Positions 11,819 to 23,600 of a DNA stretch of 64,000 nucleotides are shown here, piece by piece; the stretch's first letter is position 1, and every line of letters starts with the position of its first letter. This DNA is from Escarpia spicata (Eukaryota > Annelida > Polychaeta > Sabellida > Siboglinidae). Location of the stretch: positions 38,014,309 to 38,078,308 of the forward strand of contig OZ023214.1 in assembly GCA_963995525.1 (NCBI GenBank). The letters are read 5' to 3'. The notes under the pieces were generated by a model. It did not search any database. It was not told where the DNA came from and saw only the letters and a program-made list of their open reading frames with translations. A program made the translations under genes and the position numbers.

Positions 11819-12901
11819 TCTCTTATCATCGAAAAGGTATGAACATATAAACATATCTTCCCGATTACCACTTATATATACAGGTTGTAAAAATCTCTCC
11901 ACCATAGTCAACACAAACAATCATGACAGACAAATACATCCTTCTGCGATCACATTAGTGAAATGTCTGGGTACTGTTCCCCTCGAGGCCATCGTAACAT
12001 AAATATAATTCGACGAATGTTCGAGTCCAACGATACCCTGTTTCGGCACGGACGTCAACTTGATTCGGTTCTAGCTTTCTGTAACCTTCTGAATTCGACT
12101 CAGCTCAATTTGAGGGAACTCCCCTCTTCTCGCGGGAATTTAATCATGACGCTGAAACCGCCTATTCGCGTGTAGCATCGCTATAGGTCTCAAGGCCTCA
12201 CGAACAAACGTGTAGACGTTATTGGCCGTCACTCTGACCCGACACTCCGGTATTCACTTCTAGAATGGGTATGGATGTAAGACTCCGTTGTCTATTTACG
12301 CAAACGCTCGGTATGACTTCTCTGTCTTGGTCTGACCACCGCACAGTAATAATACTTGGTTATAATGTAGAACAGGCCACACCCCCTTTCTGCGCGTAAC
12401 TCTGGACTGGTGTGTCTATCTGTCTCAACCACTAGTCGGTGAACAATCCTTCGGATATGTCATGTGATCCCTGCTGATGCTGATATCATTGTAAGAATTC
12501 CACCGCCCCATAGGTAATACAATCATTCAACATGTATATAATCCTCATTATAGCAACATTCCAATACGTTGTGAAATTATTCCACATAAGTTTCTAACCA
12601 TACCACACTTCGTATTCATAAAAAGCTGTTTACTATTATATAAGTATTACATATTAGACTCAACTATCCTACTTGTCTACCCTAACTACAATGTAATGTT
12701 CCCCCGGTTCTTTTGAAAATCTGACCCTATGTTACCTCTCCAGTGCATCCACACTATTGCGTAAGCATAGCCAGTAGGTCAGGGTAACCCCTATTTTAGT
12801 ATTTCACGGTCAATAGCAACCTATGTTATGCTCTCAATACCAGATCATGACATACACACATAAACACATGCGTACACTAACCATGTCAATCTAACCGCGT
12901 C
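11819..12901. other. 1.08-kb spacer between inverted-repeat arms
   Basis: Single-copy sequence between the arms. The longest frame (11963-12175, 70 codons) has no recognisable domain. A 'gttcgagtcc' near 12018 resembles a tRNA T-loop, but no acceptor or anticodon stem can be paired around it. I see no supported gene. Confidence 0.5.
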
Positions 12902-12903
12902 GT
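12855..12903 (+). repeat. 49-bp direct repeat, left copy
   Basis: The 49 bp beginning cacacataaacacatgcgt are repeated exactly at 14972-15020. The two copies border the right arm of the inverted repeat to within two bases, as a target-site duplication would. They are far longer than normal transposon target duplications. Confidence 0.9.
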
Positions 12904-13113
12904 GTCTGAGGCTGGCGTGTCTCAGTAAGGAGTGTTTTAAAGGTGGTATGAAAAGTTAATATTCTCCCAAAGGTGATTTGTGATTATTGTTGGTGTTCGG
13001 TGGAGGTGAATAAATTATGGAAATCTGTACCTTGCTTTGATATTTCTGTCGAGTTTTACACTATCCCTGAATCCAAATATATATACAAGTTCGCTTCACC
13101 TGGTGGATCTTGA

Positions 13114-13369
<256 letters not shown>

Positions 13370-13617
13370 GTAGGAACGTACGTATGTACGTATGGATGTA
13401 TGTATGTACGTATCTATATATGTACGTGTGTATGTATGTACGTGTACATATAAACATTCATACATGAACACATGCATGTTGATGTGTGTGCGTGCGTGCG
13501 TGCGTGTGTGTGTGTGTGTGAGCGCGTGTACTTATGTACGTTCGCATTAACGATATATATATATAATTATGTGTGTGAACGCTCTATTATTCGTGTTTCT
13601 GAATGTGTTTTAAGTGT

Positions 13618-14451
13618 GAAAATATCAGTCTATGTATTTATGTGTGCAGTTATGTATAACGTAAGCACGTATATACCAGTCTATGTATTTATGTATGCAT
13701 TTATGTATGATGTAAGCACGTACATGTCAGTCTATGTATTTATGTATGATGTAAGCACGTATATGTCAGTCTATGTATTTATGTATGATGTAAGCACGTA
13801 CATGTCAGTCTACGTATTTATGTATGATGTAAGCACGTATATGTCAGTCTATGTATTTATGTATGATGTAAGCACGTATATGTCAGTCTATGTATTTATG
13901 TATGATATAAGCAAGTATATATCCGTCTATGTATTTATGTATGATGTAAGCAAGTATACATCAGTCTATGTATGATGTAAGCAAGTATATAGCAGTCTAT
14001 GTATTTATGTATGATGTAAGCACGTACATGTCAGTCTATGTATTTATGTATGCTGTAAGCACGTATATGTCAGTCTATGTATTTATGTATGATGTAAGCA
14101 AGTATACATCAGTCTATGTATGATGTAAGCAAGTATATAGCAGTCTATGTATTTATGTATGATGTAAGCACGTACATGTCAGTCTATGTATTTATGTATG
14201 CTGTAAGCACGTACATGTCAGTCTATGTATTTATGTATGATGTAAGCACGTACATGTCAGTCTATGTATTTATGTATGATGTAAGCACGTATATGTCAGT
14301 CTATGTATTTATGTATGCTGTAAGCACGTATATGTCAGTCTATGTATTTATGTATGATGTAAGCACGTATATGTCAGTCTATGTATTTATGTATGATGTA
14401 AGCACGCATATATCAGTCTATGTATTTAAGTATCATGTAATCACGTACATG
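13618..14451. repeat. 39-bp minisatellite, right-arm copy
   Basis: About 20 units of the same 39-bp sequence as 7260-11142, in reverse orientation, so the MYDVSTYMSVYVF reading is on the plus strand here. Two short 31-bp-type units occur near 13968 and 14115, and both are followed by an otherwise rare 'tatatagcag' unit. This implies a local duplication of about 146 bp inside the array. Confidence 0.95.
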
Positions 14452-14664
14452 TGCGGGAAACATAATTTTATAATAGTAGTCATGTTACACACTTGTGAAA
14501 CAAAACCACTCTGAACTACAGCTTTCTTCGCGATTATGTGTTTGGTCTGCTGGCTTTTATAGACTTTGTGTGCTTTGTTTTATCAAACGTGGTACTGTGC
14601 TGGCGTACATCGATGTCTGAGGCCGAATTATATAGTTCTTCCTTGTGAGCGGTTGTATACGGTG

Positions 14665-14971
14665 GCTGGGAGAGGACAGCAAAATTTTATTTTTTTAATT
14701 ATTTTTTTATCTCGTGATCTCGACTTTTTATCTCGAGATCTCGAATTTTTATTTCGAGCATTCGACATTTTATTTTTTATTTCGAGATCTCGACTATTTA
14801 TCTCGACTTTTATTTTTACGGGAAAGGATATCGCAACATTAAATTTTTAATTTGAAATCCAATTTAATATTTTTTATCTCAAGATCTCGAGTTACGAAAG
14901 CGAGGGGGTGAAAAGGACGTCGTTTGATTGGTAGTCTGACGGTATGAAACACATGCTGGTCCTAACATATC
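14665..14971 (-). mobile_element. half foldback element at end of right arm
   Basis: The CTCGAGATCTCGA/TTTTTAT modules and the 'cgaaagcgag' inner end are present once only, ending at the point equivalent to the loop of the 6355-7052 element. It is a by-product of the inverted duplication, not an independent insertion. Confidence 0.75.
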
Positions 14972-15020
14972 CACACATAAACACATGCGTACACTAACCA
15001 TGTCAATCTAACCGCGTCGT
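14972..15020 (+). repeat. 49-bp direct repeat, right copy
   Basis: Exact second copy of 12855-12903, immediately outside the right arm. From 15021 the sequence continues into the copy B upstream region. Confidence 0.9.
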
Positions 15021-15029
15021 AACTACATC

Positions 15030-15780
15030 GTGGGTTTGTATGTTGCTCAGTCGCTGGCCAGTAGCATTGAACTTTGGCATGCGTAACCGTATGGGTTACG
15101 TGGTTAGTCCGTATCCGTGGCCATGCCACTGCATATTAAAAACTCACGGCATGCTCTTACATTTCCATGCACACCCTTTAGAATATGTGTCATTGTATTT
15201 TCTACATTTTCAGCACAAACATATGCCTCGTAGATACTATCGTTGTTAACATAGTTGTATATACTTACTAGTATAATCGTCATTCAGGATTTCCCATCAA
15301 TACAATAGTATGGGAAAGCCGCACAAAATAACTACTTTGAGCACGACACTGGGGCACTGGTGGGATTGGTCTCTGGACATCTACAAAGAACAGCAGTCCC
15401 ATGTCTGCGGTAAAAAGTTACCAACAAACACCCCAAAAACAGAAGAAAAAAACTGTTCAATTGCAATGTCTAATTATACTTTCGTGATTGTGTCAACTAT
15501 ACATTAGATTTATCACGAGTCCTCGCAATTGCAAACAGTACAGCATCACTGCCGCTAAAACTTTACCTCATTTGCATGATAATGTACATGCAAATTATAC
15601 GCCGTTACATCAGCGTTTCTTTGAACCGCTTGTCATTGTCGATACGGTTGAATGGGCGCTCGTGCACGTTGCCACGTCCACCCGTTATAAACCGCGCTAT
15701 ATAAACTGGGATCGATCCAACACTTAGCATCCACTATAGAAGATTTGTTGTGAGAACAGCCGATTGTCACAGCCGACATC
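15030..15780 (+). promoter_or_regulatory. hemerythrin copy B upstream region and promoter
   Basis: A TATA box TATATAAA lies at 15698-15705, 83 bp before the ATG, so transcription probably begins near 15725-15735. At the equivalent place copy E has TATATAAA at 43716-43723, and both share a leader with 'cagccga' and 'gacatcATG'. Two octamer motifs, ATTTGCAT (15570-15577) and ATGCAAAT (15588-15595), face each other about 110-130 bp upstream of TATA. Copy E keeps ATTTGCAT and copy A keeps ATGCAAAT. Octamers are bound by POU-domain factors in animals; a role here is inference. Confidence 0.7.
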
Positions 15781-17425
15781 ATGCCTTTCGCTGTTCCAGA
15801 TCCCTACGTATGGGATGATACCTTCCGTGTGAAGGTAAGTACAGGTGCTTCTAAATGATATTGGTAGCCTTTTTATATGAGTGTGTTTTCAACACACAAA
15901 TCGTGTATTTTCACAAATATAAACAGTAGAAGAGTATCGAGAGAAACACGTGTTACAATGCCATTAATTGTATGCAACTAATATGTTATAAATATTCGTT
16001 GTTACAATATCTCGTGGTACAGTCGTTTTGACCATTGACAATCTTCATGCGTTCCATTTAAAATGTCGTCGTTCCTGTTTACGTAAACATTAAAAAAATC
16101 ACCTCGGCGATTTAAAGTGTCAAAATGAACTAATAACTCAACTTGTGTTGCAATCAACAGTTGATATATTCTAATCCTAAATTATATTCAATCACTCATA
16201 GTTACATTGAGTATTGTGAGAAGCGTGAGCATAGTTAATGTATACGTTTACGTATTCAGTTGTTTGTATGCTCCAGCAGTTTATATGTCTATCTCATTGG
16301 TGACGATATTAGCTATCACTGGCTGTTACTAGCACCTTCTGTTTCTTGCAGTACGACAACATCGACACTGAGCACAAGAATATCTTTGTGTGCATCTTCA
16401 ACTGCGCCAAGGACCCATCCAGTGACGATCTGATCTCCACGCTGTACCAAGTCACAGCCGATCACTTCGCTGAGGAGGAGGTAAATACTGCTTTCATTAC
16501 ATTAAAAGATCAAACGGATTATCTCTAGCCGCAAGGCAAGCATGCTAAAAAGTGATTTATGTTTAACAATGATGTGTAGTAAATACTTAAATTGTGATTA
16601 GTTTTATAAGTATTCGATTGTAAAGTGAAATATGTGCGACAGTTTTGTTTCTAGACAAGCGTTCCAAATTTGTTAAGACAAAAATTGAATATCATGTTGA
16701 CATGACGAGAACGTTGGAAACAAACAGCCATTTATAAGACGTTTGCTAGCTCGCTTATTTGCATTTACAATTAGCATTCAACTGGGTAAACTTGTATTGG
16801 CTTTCGATAGAATATTTACAGGGCAAACTACATACTAAACTTTCGAAATATGGTACTGTTTTGTTGTGTTGATGAATTTAAATATAATATTTTGTTCACT
16901 GTTTATTCAATTCGTTCTCAGGGCATGATGGACAAGGCAAACTACTCGGATGTCACCAGCCACAAGCAGATCCACAAGGGCTTCCTTGAGAAGATCAAGG
17001 CGCTGAAGGCTCCCCTCGATGACGCCAGCATCAAGTGGGCCAAGCAGTGGTAGGTGTATTCACTACCTCTGGATTGTTGTTCGAGCGAATTAATTAATTT
17101 AAAATGCCCATTGACCCTCCAAGACACATATTGCTATAAGTAATAAAATTTGCGAAACTTAACTGTTGCTACATTATAACCGATCGGATTAAAACGACTT
17201 GCTGTTAGCGAGTTGACGAATATTTGATATTTGGAACAGAGCGTGGTGTTGACCTTTTGAAAATCGCAACTGCCAGAGACAATACAGACATTTGCTAGCC
17301 GCTAAAACAGATATTACAAGCGGCAACGATCGTGGTTGCACAACGTAAAACACTGTTCCATTTTCTGTTTCAGGCTGGTCGACCACATCATGTCAATTGA
17401 CTTCAACTACAAGGGCAAGCTGTAA
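15781..17425 (+). CDS. hemerythrin copy B (intact, 4 exons, 120 aa)
   Basis: Hemerythrin is a four-helix-bundle protein that binds O2 reversibly at a di-iron centre, in coelomic blood cells or muscle. Exons are 15781-15834, 16352-16480, 16922-17049 and 17374-17425, all with GT-AG introns (donors gtaagt, gtaaat, gtaggt; acceptors ttgcag, tctcag, tttcag). The 120-residue product starts MPFAVPDPYVWDDTFRVK and ends in the family signature FNYKGKL. All seven ligands are present by alignment to sipunculan hemerythrin: His26, His56, Glu60, His75, His79, His108 and Asp113. The start is fixed by the conserved MxFxVPDPYVWD opening and the gacatcATG context shared with copy E. Copy B has substitutions near the helix ends (MMDKANYSDVTSHKQ) and the variant HIMSIDFNYKGKL, so it is the most diverged of the intact copies. 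A working gene is likely. Confidence 0.93.
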
Positions 17426-17830
17426 ACGGGTGCGTTCTCTAAACGATCTTCTGGAAGATATCAATTGGCATCCGGAAATGGGGCGTTGTTTTATACCTGT
17501 CAGACGTGATACCAGACGTGGTTATTGACGTTAAACACGGTCGTCTCTTGAACGAAGTTGACGATTCGCGTCGACAACGTGCACGAAGTGTGAAGCGTGG
17601 TGACATTTGATGTAGCTGCAGCGGCAGTGTGCAATATCGTAATGTTGTCAGTGCCGTCACGTGATCTACTGAAGCAACAACGTCAGCTAGTCACTGGCGG
17701 TCCGCGACAATCTGTGGGCATGAAACAATGAACTTGTGCAGCAGGAATGGAACATTCGTTTTGTTTTTGTTGTACTACTGTTGTCGATTGAAATTCTTCA
17801 AAATAAACTTTAGATAATATGTACTTCGTG
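17426..17830 (+). promoter_or_regulatory. 3' UTR and poly(A) signal of copy B
   Basis: About 380 bp after the stop are conserved with the 3' regions of copies C, D and E ('gcacgaagtgtgaagcgtgg', 'atgtagctgcag', 'aatgttgtcagtg'). AATAAA lies at 17802-17807. In copy C the corresponding hexamer is AATGAA. The strong similarity between units shows that the duplicated segment includes the whole 3' UTR. Confidence 0.7.
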
Positions 17831-18440
17831 TTTGTTGCAATTATATGAACAACGTCGTTATATAATGTGTTCGCTTAACCCGTCACATATACCCTACCAG
17901 AAATACTGCTGTAACTGAACTTGTTCTGGGCATCCTCGCAGCCAGGGCTGTTTGCCATGCAAAACTAACCCTGGCAGATCTCCTACGCGAAGTGCGGAAG
18001 TTAGCTGAGTCAAACTAATAATTGACTTCGCCAGTCGCGACTGCATCACCCATGAGAACAGCGCAAATACCCGCCCCAATTTGAAGACGGATAAACGACT
18101 TCTGTGAATTCCGATATTGTGTATTCGAATAATATTCTACTTCCTAAACATTGCATGTAACACGAGCCACGGTTGGTTGACATGAGTTTTATTATGACCA
18201 CCTGACCTGCCGCCAACCACTGATATAGTGAGCGATTTCATAGGCTGAGCTTAAAGGAAATAACAACAAGGCATTAGCTAAAATCCGTTTTCCATGTGTA
18301 CACAAAGATTAACATTGTATGTAACATTTGACAACATTAAAAAAATACAGAAAAATACGTTTGTAGACAAAATTCTATTTTAAACCCGTCTGTGTAGAGA
18401 TTCCCGCAGAAAGTTGAAATTTAATGAGCTAGGCGATCAC
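17831..18440. other. non-coding, no gene seen
   Basis: No supported gene. A GC-richer patch at 17890-18070 with 'ccagggctg' and 'ccctggcag' has dispersed-repeat character, but I cannot assign it. Confidence 0.4.
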
Positions 18441-18536
18441 GTGGTATCGTGACGTCAATGCCGACTCGCGGCTTTGTTGACATCTATGCATCGCCATTGT
18501 TGTTCTCTCCATTCTCTTGTAACATCATGGCTAGTG

Positions 18537-18705
18537 GGAGTTTCGCAGAGTTTCAAGTGAAATCATACGATTTTGAGCCACTAGCGGGAACGGTTACAGC
18601 GGATGATTCGTCTAATTCCGCTCTTTCCGAGCGTTTCAGCGACGGTAGCGAAGAAGATGATGCGGAGTCGGACAGTCACAATGTTCGCTCATGCAACACC
18701 GACTG
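18537..18705 (+). CDS. possible first exon of a P2X7-like-domain protein
   Basis: From ATG 18537 the frame reads MASGSFAEFQVKSYDFEPL, then an acidic serine-rich stretch (DGSEEDDAESDS) and SCNTDW, and stops at a canonical donor (g|gtaagc, 18706). An opening of this kind (aromatic-FEPL, acidic linker, NTDW just before a Cys-rich region) is what I recall from the uncharacterised P2X purinoceptor 7-like proteins of marine invertebrates, whose next residues form a CxCGxC motif. No following exon is found. A LINE inserted tail-first begins about 85 bp downstream, so any further exons would lie beyond it or are lost. The frame is also open upstream to 18449. The identification is tentative. Confidence 0.35.
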
Positions 18706-19145
18706 GTAAGCTTCAACTTCATTATAATGACACATATGGTGTGAAAACTGTCGACAACAACAATTATATCGTTTTAGTACGACGTTATAGACAGACAGAC
18801 AGACAGACAGACAGTATTTATTTTGACCATCATAAGTACATAAACTACAATATAACATTCATTGTAAGGTCAGGGAGGCTCCCATTAAGACAATTATATG
18901 CCGCTATCATGGGAGCCACCCCACTCATGTAACATATTTATATGATTATCACGTGATCAACTATATATGCATATATATATATATATATATGTGTGTGTAA
19001 ACATAGTATGTTTAGTATAGTATATTATAGTATAGTATAATACATCAATTAGTTTAAACAAATGCAAAGTCATGTCTAGTTTAATTTAAGAATGACAGAT
19101 GTAACAGTTAGAAATATGACAACATGATTCATAGTTCTTGATAAA

Positions 19146-22100
19146 TTAATTTTTTGTATAAGTGGAAAAACCATATAAACTATGTGTATACATTTTATCA
19201 AGGATGATGCTTGGAGTATTGTTAACAGTTTGTATAATGTTGTGTCTGATGTACTTTTTTGCATATTGATGATTAACTCTGGGAATAAATAAGTTGTTTT
19301 TACCACGTGTGTTGTATTGGTGAATTGCAAAGTTATATGTGTATGGAATACGACTGAAATATTGTGGTATAACATTGTTGATCAATTTGTAATAAAACTT
19401 GAGCTGTTGGAGTCTATAGATGTCATCCAGCTTAAGAAATTTACATTCTTTGAAGATGGGATCTGTGTGAGAATTGTATTTACTTGAAGTAACTATTCGC
19501 ACTGCTTTCTTTTGAAGTTTAAAGATGCGATGGGCTTGATGACCCCACACCAATATGCCATAATTAATCTTGGGAAGAATGAGCGAATTATACATTATAG
19601 ATAATATATTCTTAGGTAATACATGCTTAAGTTTATTTAAAATGCCTATTATTTTATTTATTTTATTCGCTGTTTTGTTTATATGGCTGTCTCAATTTAG
19701 GTGTTGGTTTATGGTGATACCTAAAAAATTAAAATCATGTACACATTCAATACTTTGTCCCATCAATTTCTATTTTAGGAAGTTTGATTTCCTTTTGGGG
19801 CATGTGAAATACCATGAATTTTGTTTTTTTAATGTTAAGAGAAAGTTTGTTTGCCTTTAGCCACTTGCATATATTTTTTAATTCTTTATTTATATTTTGA
19901 TTTTGGACTTGGCCATCCGGAGACTGGAATGTATTCAATGTACTAAAAAGAGTGGTGTCGTCTGCATACATTATGAATTTAAAATGATCACTTGAAAATA
20001 TTATGTCATTAATATATATGATAAATAGAAGGGGTCCTAAAATAGACCCTTGTGGGACACCAGTGTTTATGACAGCTTCTTCCGACTTGTAAGCGCCAAT
20101 TTCAACATATTGCTTACGATTGTGTAAGTAGTTTTTACATAGATCTAGTGCTGCACCATTTATTCCATAATAATTTAGTTTTTGTAATAATATGTTATGA
20201 TCAATTGTGTCAAAGGCTTTAGAGAGGTCTAGGTATATGTTTATTGGGGTTGCTGATTGGTCAAGTTGTTGGACAACTCTGTCTATTATTTCTAGAGTGG
20301 CAAGTTCCGTTGAATGGTTTTCCCTAAACCCGTAGTGATTCTCACAGTATAAGTTATTGGAATTGAAATGTTTGTGTATTTGATTAAACATAAATCTTTC
20401 AAATATCTTGGAAATAGCTGGTAAGATAGAAATTGGACGATAATTATCAAAGATTGTCTCATCACCATTTTTTTAAAGTGGAATAACTTTAGCAATTTTT
20501 AATTTATCGGGGAATATGCCAGTTGTTATTGATTGGTTAATGATTAGAGTGACTGATTCACTTATTTCGTTTTTTATTAGCTTTAGTAGTTTGGTTGATA
20601 GACCATCTTTACCACAGCTACATTTTGGATGTAAGCTATCGATTATGCTAATCGTTGTACTATTGTCTATTGGCTTAAAGTTGAAAGTCTGTATACGTCT
20701 CTCTGTTAAATAGTCTTTGTAAGAGTTATCTCCTGTATTTGTTATTTGTGATGCAAGTGTAGAACCAATATTGATGAAAAATGAATTAAATTTATTTGGA
20801 ATAGTAGTCTTGTCAGTTACTTTTTTCCCATCAAATTGAAAGAAGTCAGGAAATGTTTCTTTCCCTGTATTTGTTTGAATAATTTCTTTTATCATAGACC
20901 ATGTTTTTTTAATATCGTGCTTATTTCTTTCAAAATTGGATTGATAATATGCTTGTTTGGCTAATCTAATATTTCTTTTAAGAATGTTATTATATGTATG
21001 AAAATTTGTACTGAGCGAAACATATTCTGCTGTACCTATATCAGTATGTTTAAGTTTTGAATACAACTTATCCCTAAATTTTATAGATCTAATGATACCT
21101 TGTGTAATCCAACATGACTTTTTGTGCTTGTTTTTATTATATTTTATGATTTTAGTAGGTAAGAATTTATCCATAGCAGTAGTAATAGTTTCATCAAGGA
21201 GGTTGTAATTGTCGTTGGGATTAGTATCTCTATCCTTATTTAGTTTATTATAAATATTTGAACGCATCAATTCTATTTTAAAATGTTCAAGGCTGTCAGT
21301 ATTTTGTTTTTTAATTCTGATAAATTTAGGGACATTTGTAACAGTTGCATTGCAATCAAGGCATATAAAATACGGAAAGTGATCAGAAATGCTGCTGATT
21401 AAAATGCCGGCAGTTGATTTAAAGAGACCTTTTGAGAGTTTGCATAGAAAATTATCAATAAGCGTGCAGTTAGTATTTGAAAAACGTGTTGGTAAAGTAA
21501 TTTTAGGAAAGAAACCATGTGCTGTGATTGTATCAAAATATTCACATATTATGTTTTTTTCTTTTATTTTCAGTAGATCAATATTATAATCTCCGGCTAG
21601 TATTACTTCACCAGTTAGGTTTTGCAGATGATCTAATTTTGGGCATAATTCTTCTATGAATGTTTGGTAATTCTCAATGACATCTCTAGGAGGTCGGTAT
21701 ATATTTCCAAGGATGATTTTTTTCTTGACGGTGTTTGATGTTATTTCAATAAATTGTCCTTCCCATATGTTTGACTTTGTATAAATATCTAACAATTTAT
21801 ATTTGTAATTTTTATCAAGATATATTGCTAGGCCAGCGTGACCACTACATATTCTGCCTTGTGATATTAAATTGTATCCATCAATTTGTAATAAGGAGGT
21901 ATCAGAATCATCCCTAAGCCACGTTTCTTGTAAACAAAGAGCGTTGATTTTACAATTATTGTTTCTAAGTAGGTCTAGCTTAATAACAATTTCATCAATT
22001 TTTGCGTTTAGACATTGACAGTTTAGACTTAGTATTGTAAATTTGTCCTGTTTGTTTTTTATGTGATTAATTAAGTCGTCATCATTAAAATATGGTGACT

Positions 22101-22215
22101 GGTGAATTAGATTTAATTCACCATCTTCATCATTTGTATCTATTTTTAAAATATGATTTAAAGAATTATTTTCTATACCACCGTAACTTCCTAACAAACG
22201 TTCAGTATTGATCAT
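19146..22215 (-). pseudogene. LINE ORF2: AP endonuclease plus reverse transcriptase, 3 lesions
   Basis: The product would nick target DNA and copy the element RNA into it. From 22215 (MINTERLLGSYGG) the endonuclease domain shows LSLNCQCLN, LCLQETWL, NIYRPP, AGDYNIDLL and SDHFPYF. The RT follows with PLxKNGDETIFDNYRPISIL, YGFRENHSTELA, YLDLSKAFDTIDH, GVPQGSILGPLLFIIYINDI and the catalytic MYADDTTLF. The C-terminal part has LPKINYGILVWG. Lesions: an in-frame TAA at 20473-20475 where PLFK is expected, a one-base frameshift near 19750 after EIDGTK, and TGA at 19692-19694 in place of a Trp codon. Repair of these is not implied; the copy cannot make full-length protein. The domain content fits the CR1/L2-like superfamily, but the clade is not certain. 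Confidence 0.9.
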
Positions 22216-22641
22216 ATTTAAAACAATATATTGCTTGTCAAATTAATAAAATTAAACAGCATGACAATTTTACTTTTAACCAAAAAACACATTTTGGCAA
22301 AATCATATATATAACGCATATAACGCGCAACCGCCTGAATAATATATTTAAAGGAGATGCCGCATGCTCCCCATTAGTGCATTTTAAACTTATCATAACT
22401 GAGAGAAGTAAAAATGTGTAAATGAAAGAAAAAAAAGTGGGTAAAAAAAACAAAAAAACATTCATACATGCAAAGGTCGCATGGAGTAGATTATGTCTTG
22501 TTTGCACAGTCATACAAGAAGATAGTGCCTGATGATAGCCAGGTAACATACATTGCTGCATTGTTCGCGCAGTAACACGAGAAGAAAATACCTGATGATA
22601 GCCCGGTATAACACTCTGGCATTGACGCATTGTTCGCACAG

Positions 22642-23451
22642 TCACACAAAGGCCTTTACGTCTTCTTTTGTTTTGACGTGAACGATTTGCTCTCCCACTC
22701 TGACGAAGACTTTGCCATCTTTTGTCCACACAGTTTTTCTCTCCTTGATGTTGCTGATGCAGAAGCGATGTAGTTCAGCACGTTTTTTGGTTAACAGTTC
22801 GTTCATGTAAACGTTGGTGCCTTTAAGGGTTTTTCGACCAGAGTAGAGTTCATCTTTTTTTTTATGAGTCGCAAATTTTACGACCATTGGTCTTCCTTGG
22901 CGTCGGTTGTCACGGTTGTCTCTGGTTGGTAGACGATGGGCTTTGCTAATGTCGCTTACGTTTATCGTGACATCTGGGAATTTGCTCTGGACAAAAGTTA
23001 CGAAAGTTTTTTCATCTGTCTCGGCTGTTACCTCGGGCAATCCATTTATAATCAAACAATCTCGTCTTGAGTATTGTTCGATTTCGTCCAGTTGTGTTTC
23101 CATATCAACGTTTTGTTTTGTTACGGTTTGTAATTTGTCGGTGAGAGTTTCAACGCTTCTTTTCAGCAAAGAGTTTTCTTTGGTTAGTTTTTGATGATCA
23201 TTTGCTATTACAAAAATTTCATTTTGCATTGATTCCAGCTTTGTTTCTACCGTTTTGCTGATGCATTCCACAAATTTGTTCATCATATCCGCTATCATGG
23301 TGTTTTGTTTCTGAAGCATCAGTTCCATCATATCTTGTTGCCTCGTCAGAAAGGTTTCAATGTAGTCGTAGCGGTCGCTGTCTCTGCGGCCGACATCGTC
23401 ACTTCGCTCGCTTGAACAATCTTTTTTTGCCTTTGAGTTTGGCCTGGGCAT
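22642..23451 (-). CDS. LINE ORF1: coiled-coil RNA-binding protein, 269 aa
   Basis: The frame is intact from MPRPNSKAKKDCSSERSDD to VKAFV. Residues ~35-135 are heptad-rich (KTVETKLESMQNEI...LTDKLQTVTKQNVDMETQLDEIEQYS), i.e. a coiled coil. The motif EQYSRRDCLIINGLPE opens the RRM-like domain of L1-type ORF1 proteins, and a basic C-terminal region follows (FATHKKKDELYSGRKTLKG). Such proteins trimerise and bind the element's RNA. The start at 23451 is the first Met before the basic N-terminus. It lies upstream of ORF2 on the same strand with a ~430-bp gap. Confidence 0.85.
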   Translation of the reverse strand: MPRPNSKAKKDCSSERSDDVGRRDSDRYDYIETFLTRQQDMMELMLQKQNTMIADMMNKFVECISKTVETKLESMQNEIFVIANDHQKLTKENSLLKRSVETLTDKLQTVTKQNVDMETQLDEIEQYSRRDCLIINGLPEVTAETDEKTFVTFVQSKFPDVTINVSDISKAHRLPTRDNRDNRRQGRPMVVKFATHKKKDELYSGRKTLKGTNVYMNELLTKKRAELHRFCISNIKERKTVWTKDGKVFVRVGEQIVHVKTKEDVKAFV

Positions 23452-23600
23452 GTTGAGAAGTTGAGAAGTCTCAGCAATTTACCACAAAGTCGCACCTTAT
23501 TCAGTCCACGACGGAAGTCATGCGTGACCGACGTAATCACTACTTCAGCTGGCATTAGTGCACTGCCATCAGTCGCGCTTCGACAGGCAGGCAGCCAGCT

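Larger units (their letters stand above)
18790..23600 (-). mobile_element. near-complete non-LTR retrotransposon (LINE), two ORFs
   Basis: The minus strand carries, in order, a 5' region of uncertain start, ORF1 (23451 down to 22642), a ~430-bp inter-ORF stretch with a partly duplicated ~75-bp segment (22480-22640), ORF2 (22215 down to 19146) and a 3' UTR. The element ends in AATAAATACTG followed by (TCTG)n at 18790-18815, a short microsatellite tail of the kind left by CR1/L2/Jockey-group LINEs. The 5' end is set roughly and no target duplication was resolved. ORF2 has three disabling changes, so the copy is inactive but fairly young. Confidence 0.85.

Noticed and set aside
12005..12060. tRNA-like B box (gttcgagtcc)
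   Set aside because: No A box at the right distance, and no acceptor or anticodon stem can be paired around it.
22238..22729. 163-codon frame between LINE ORF1 and ORF2
   Set aside because: It overlaps the end of ORF1 in another frame and contains the duplicated inter-ORF segment; no LINE protein matches it.
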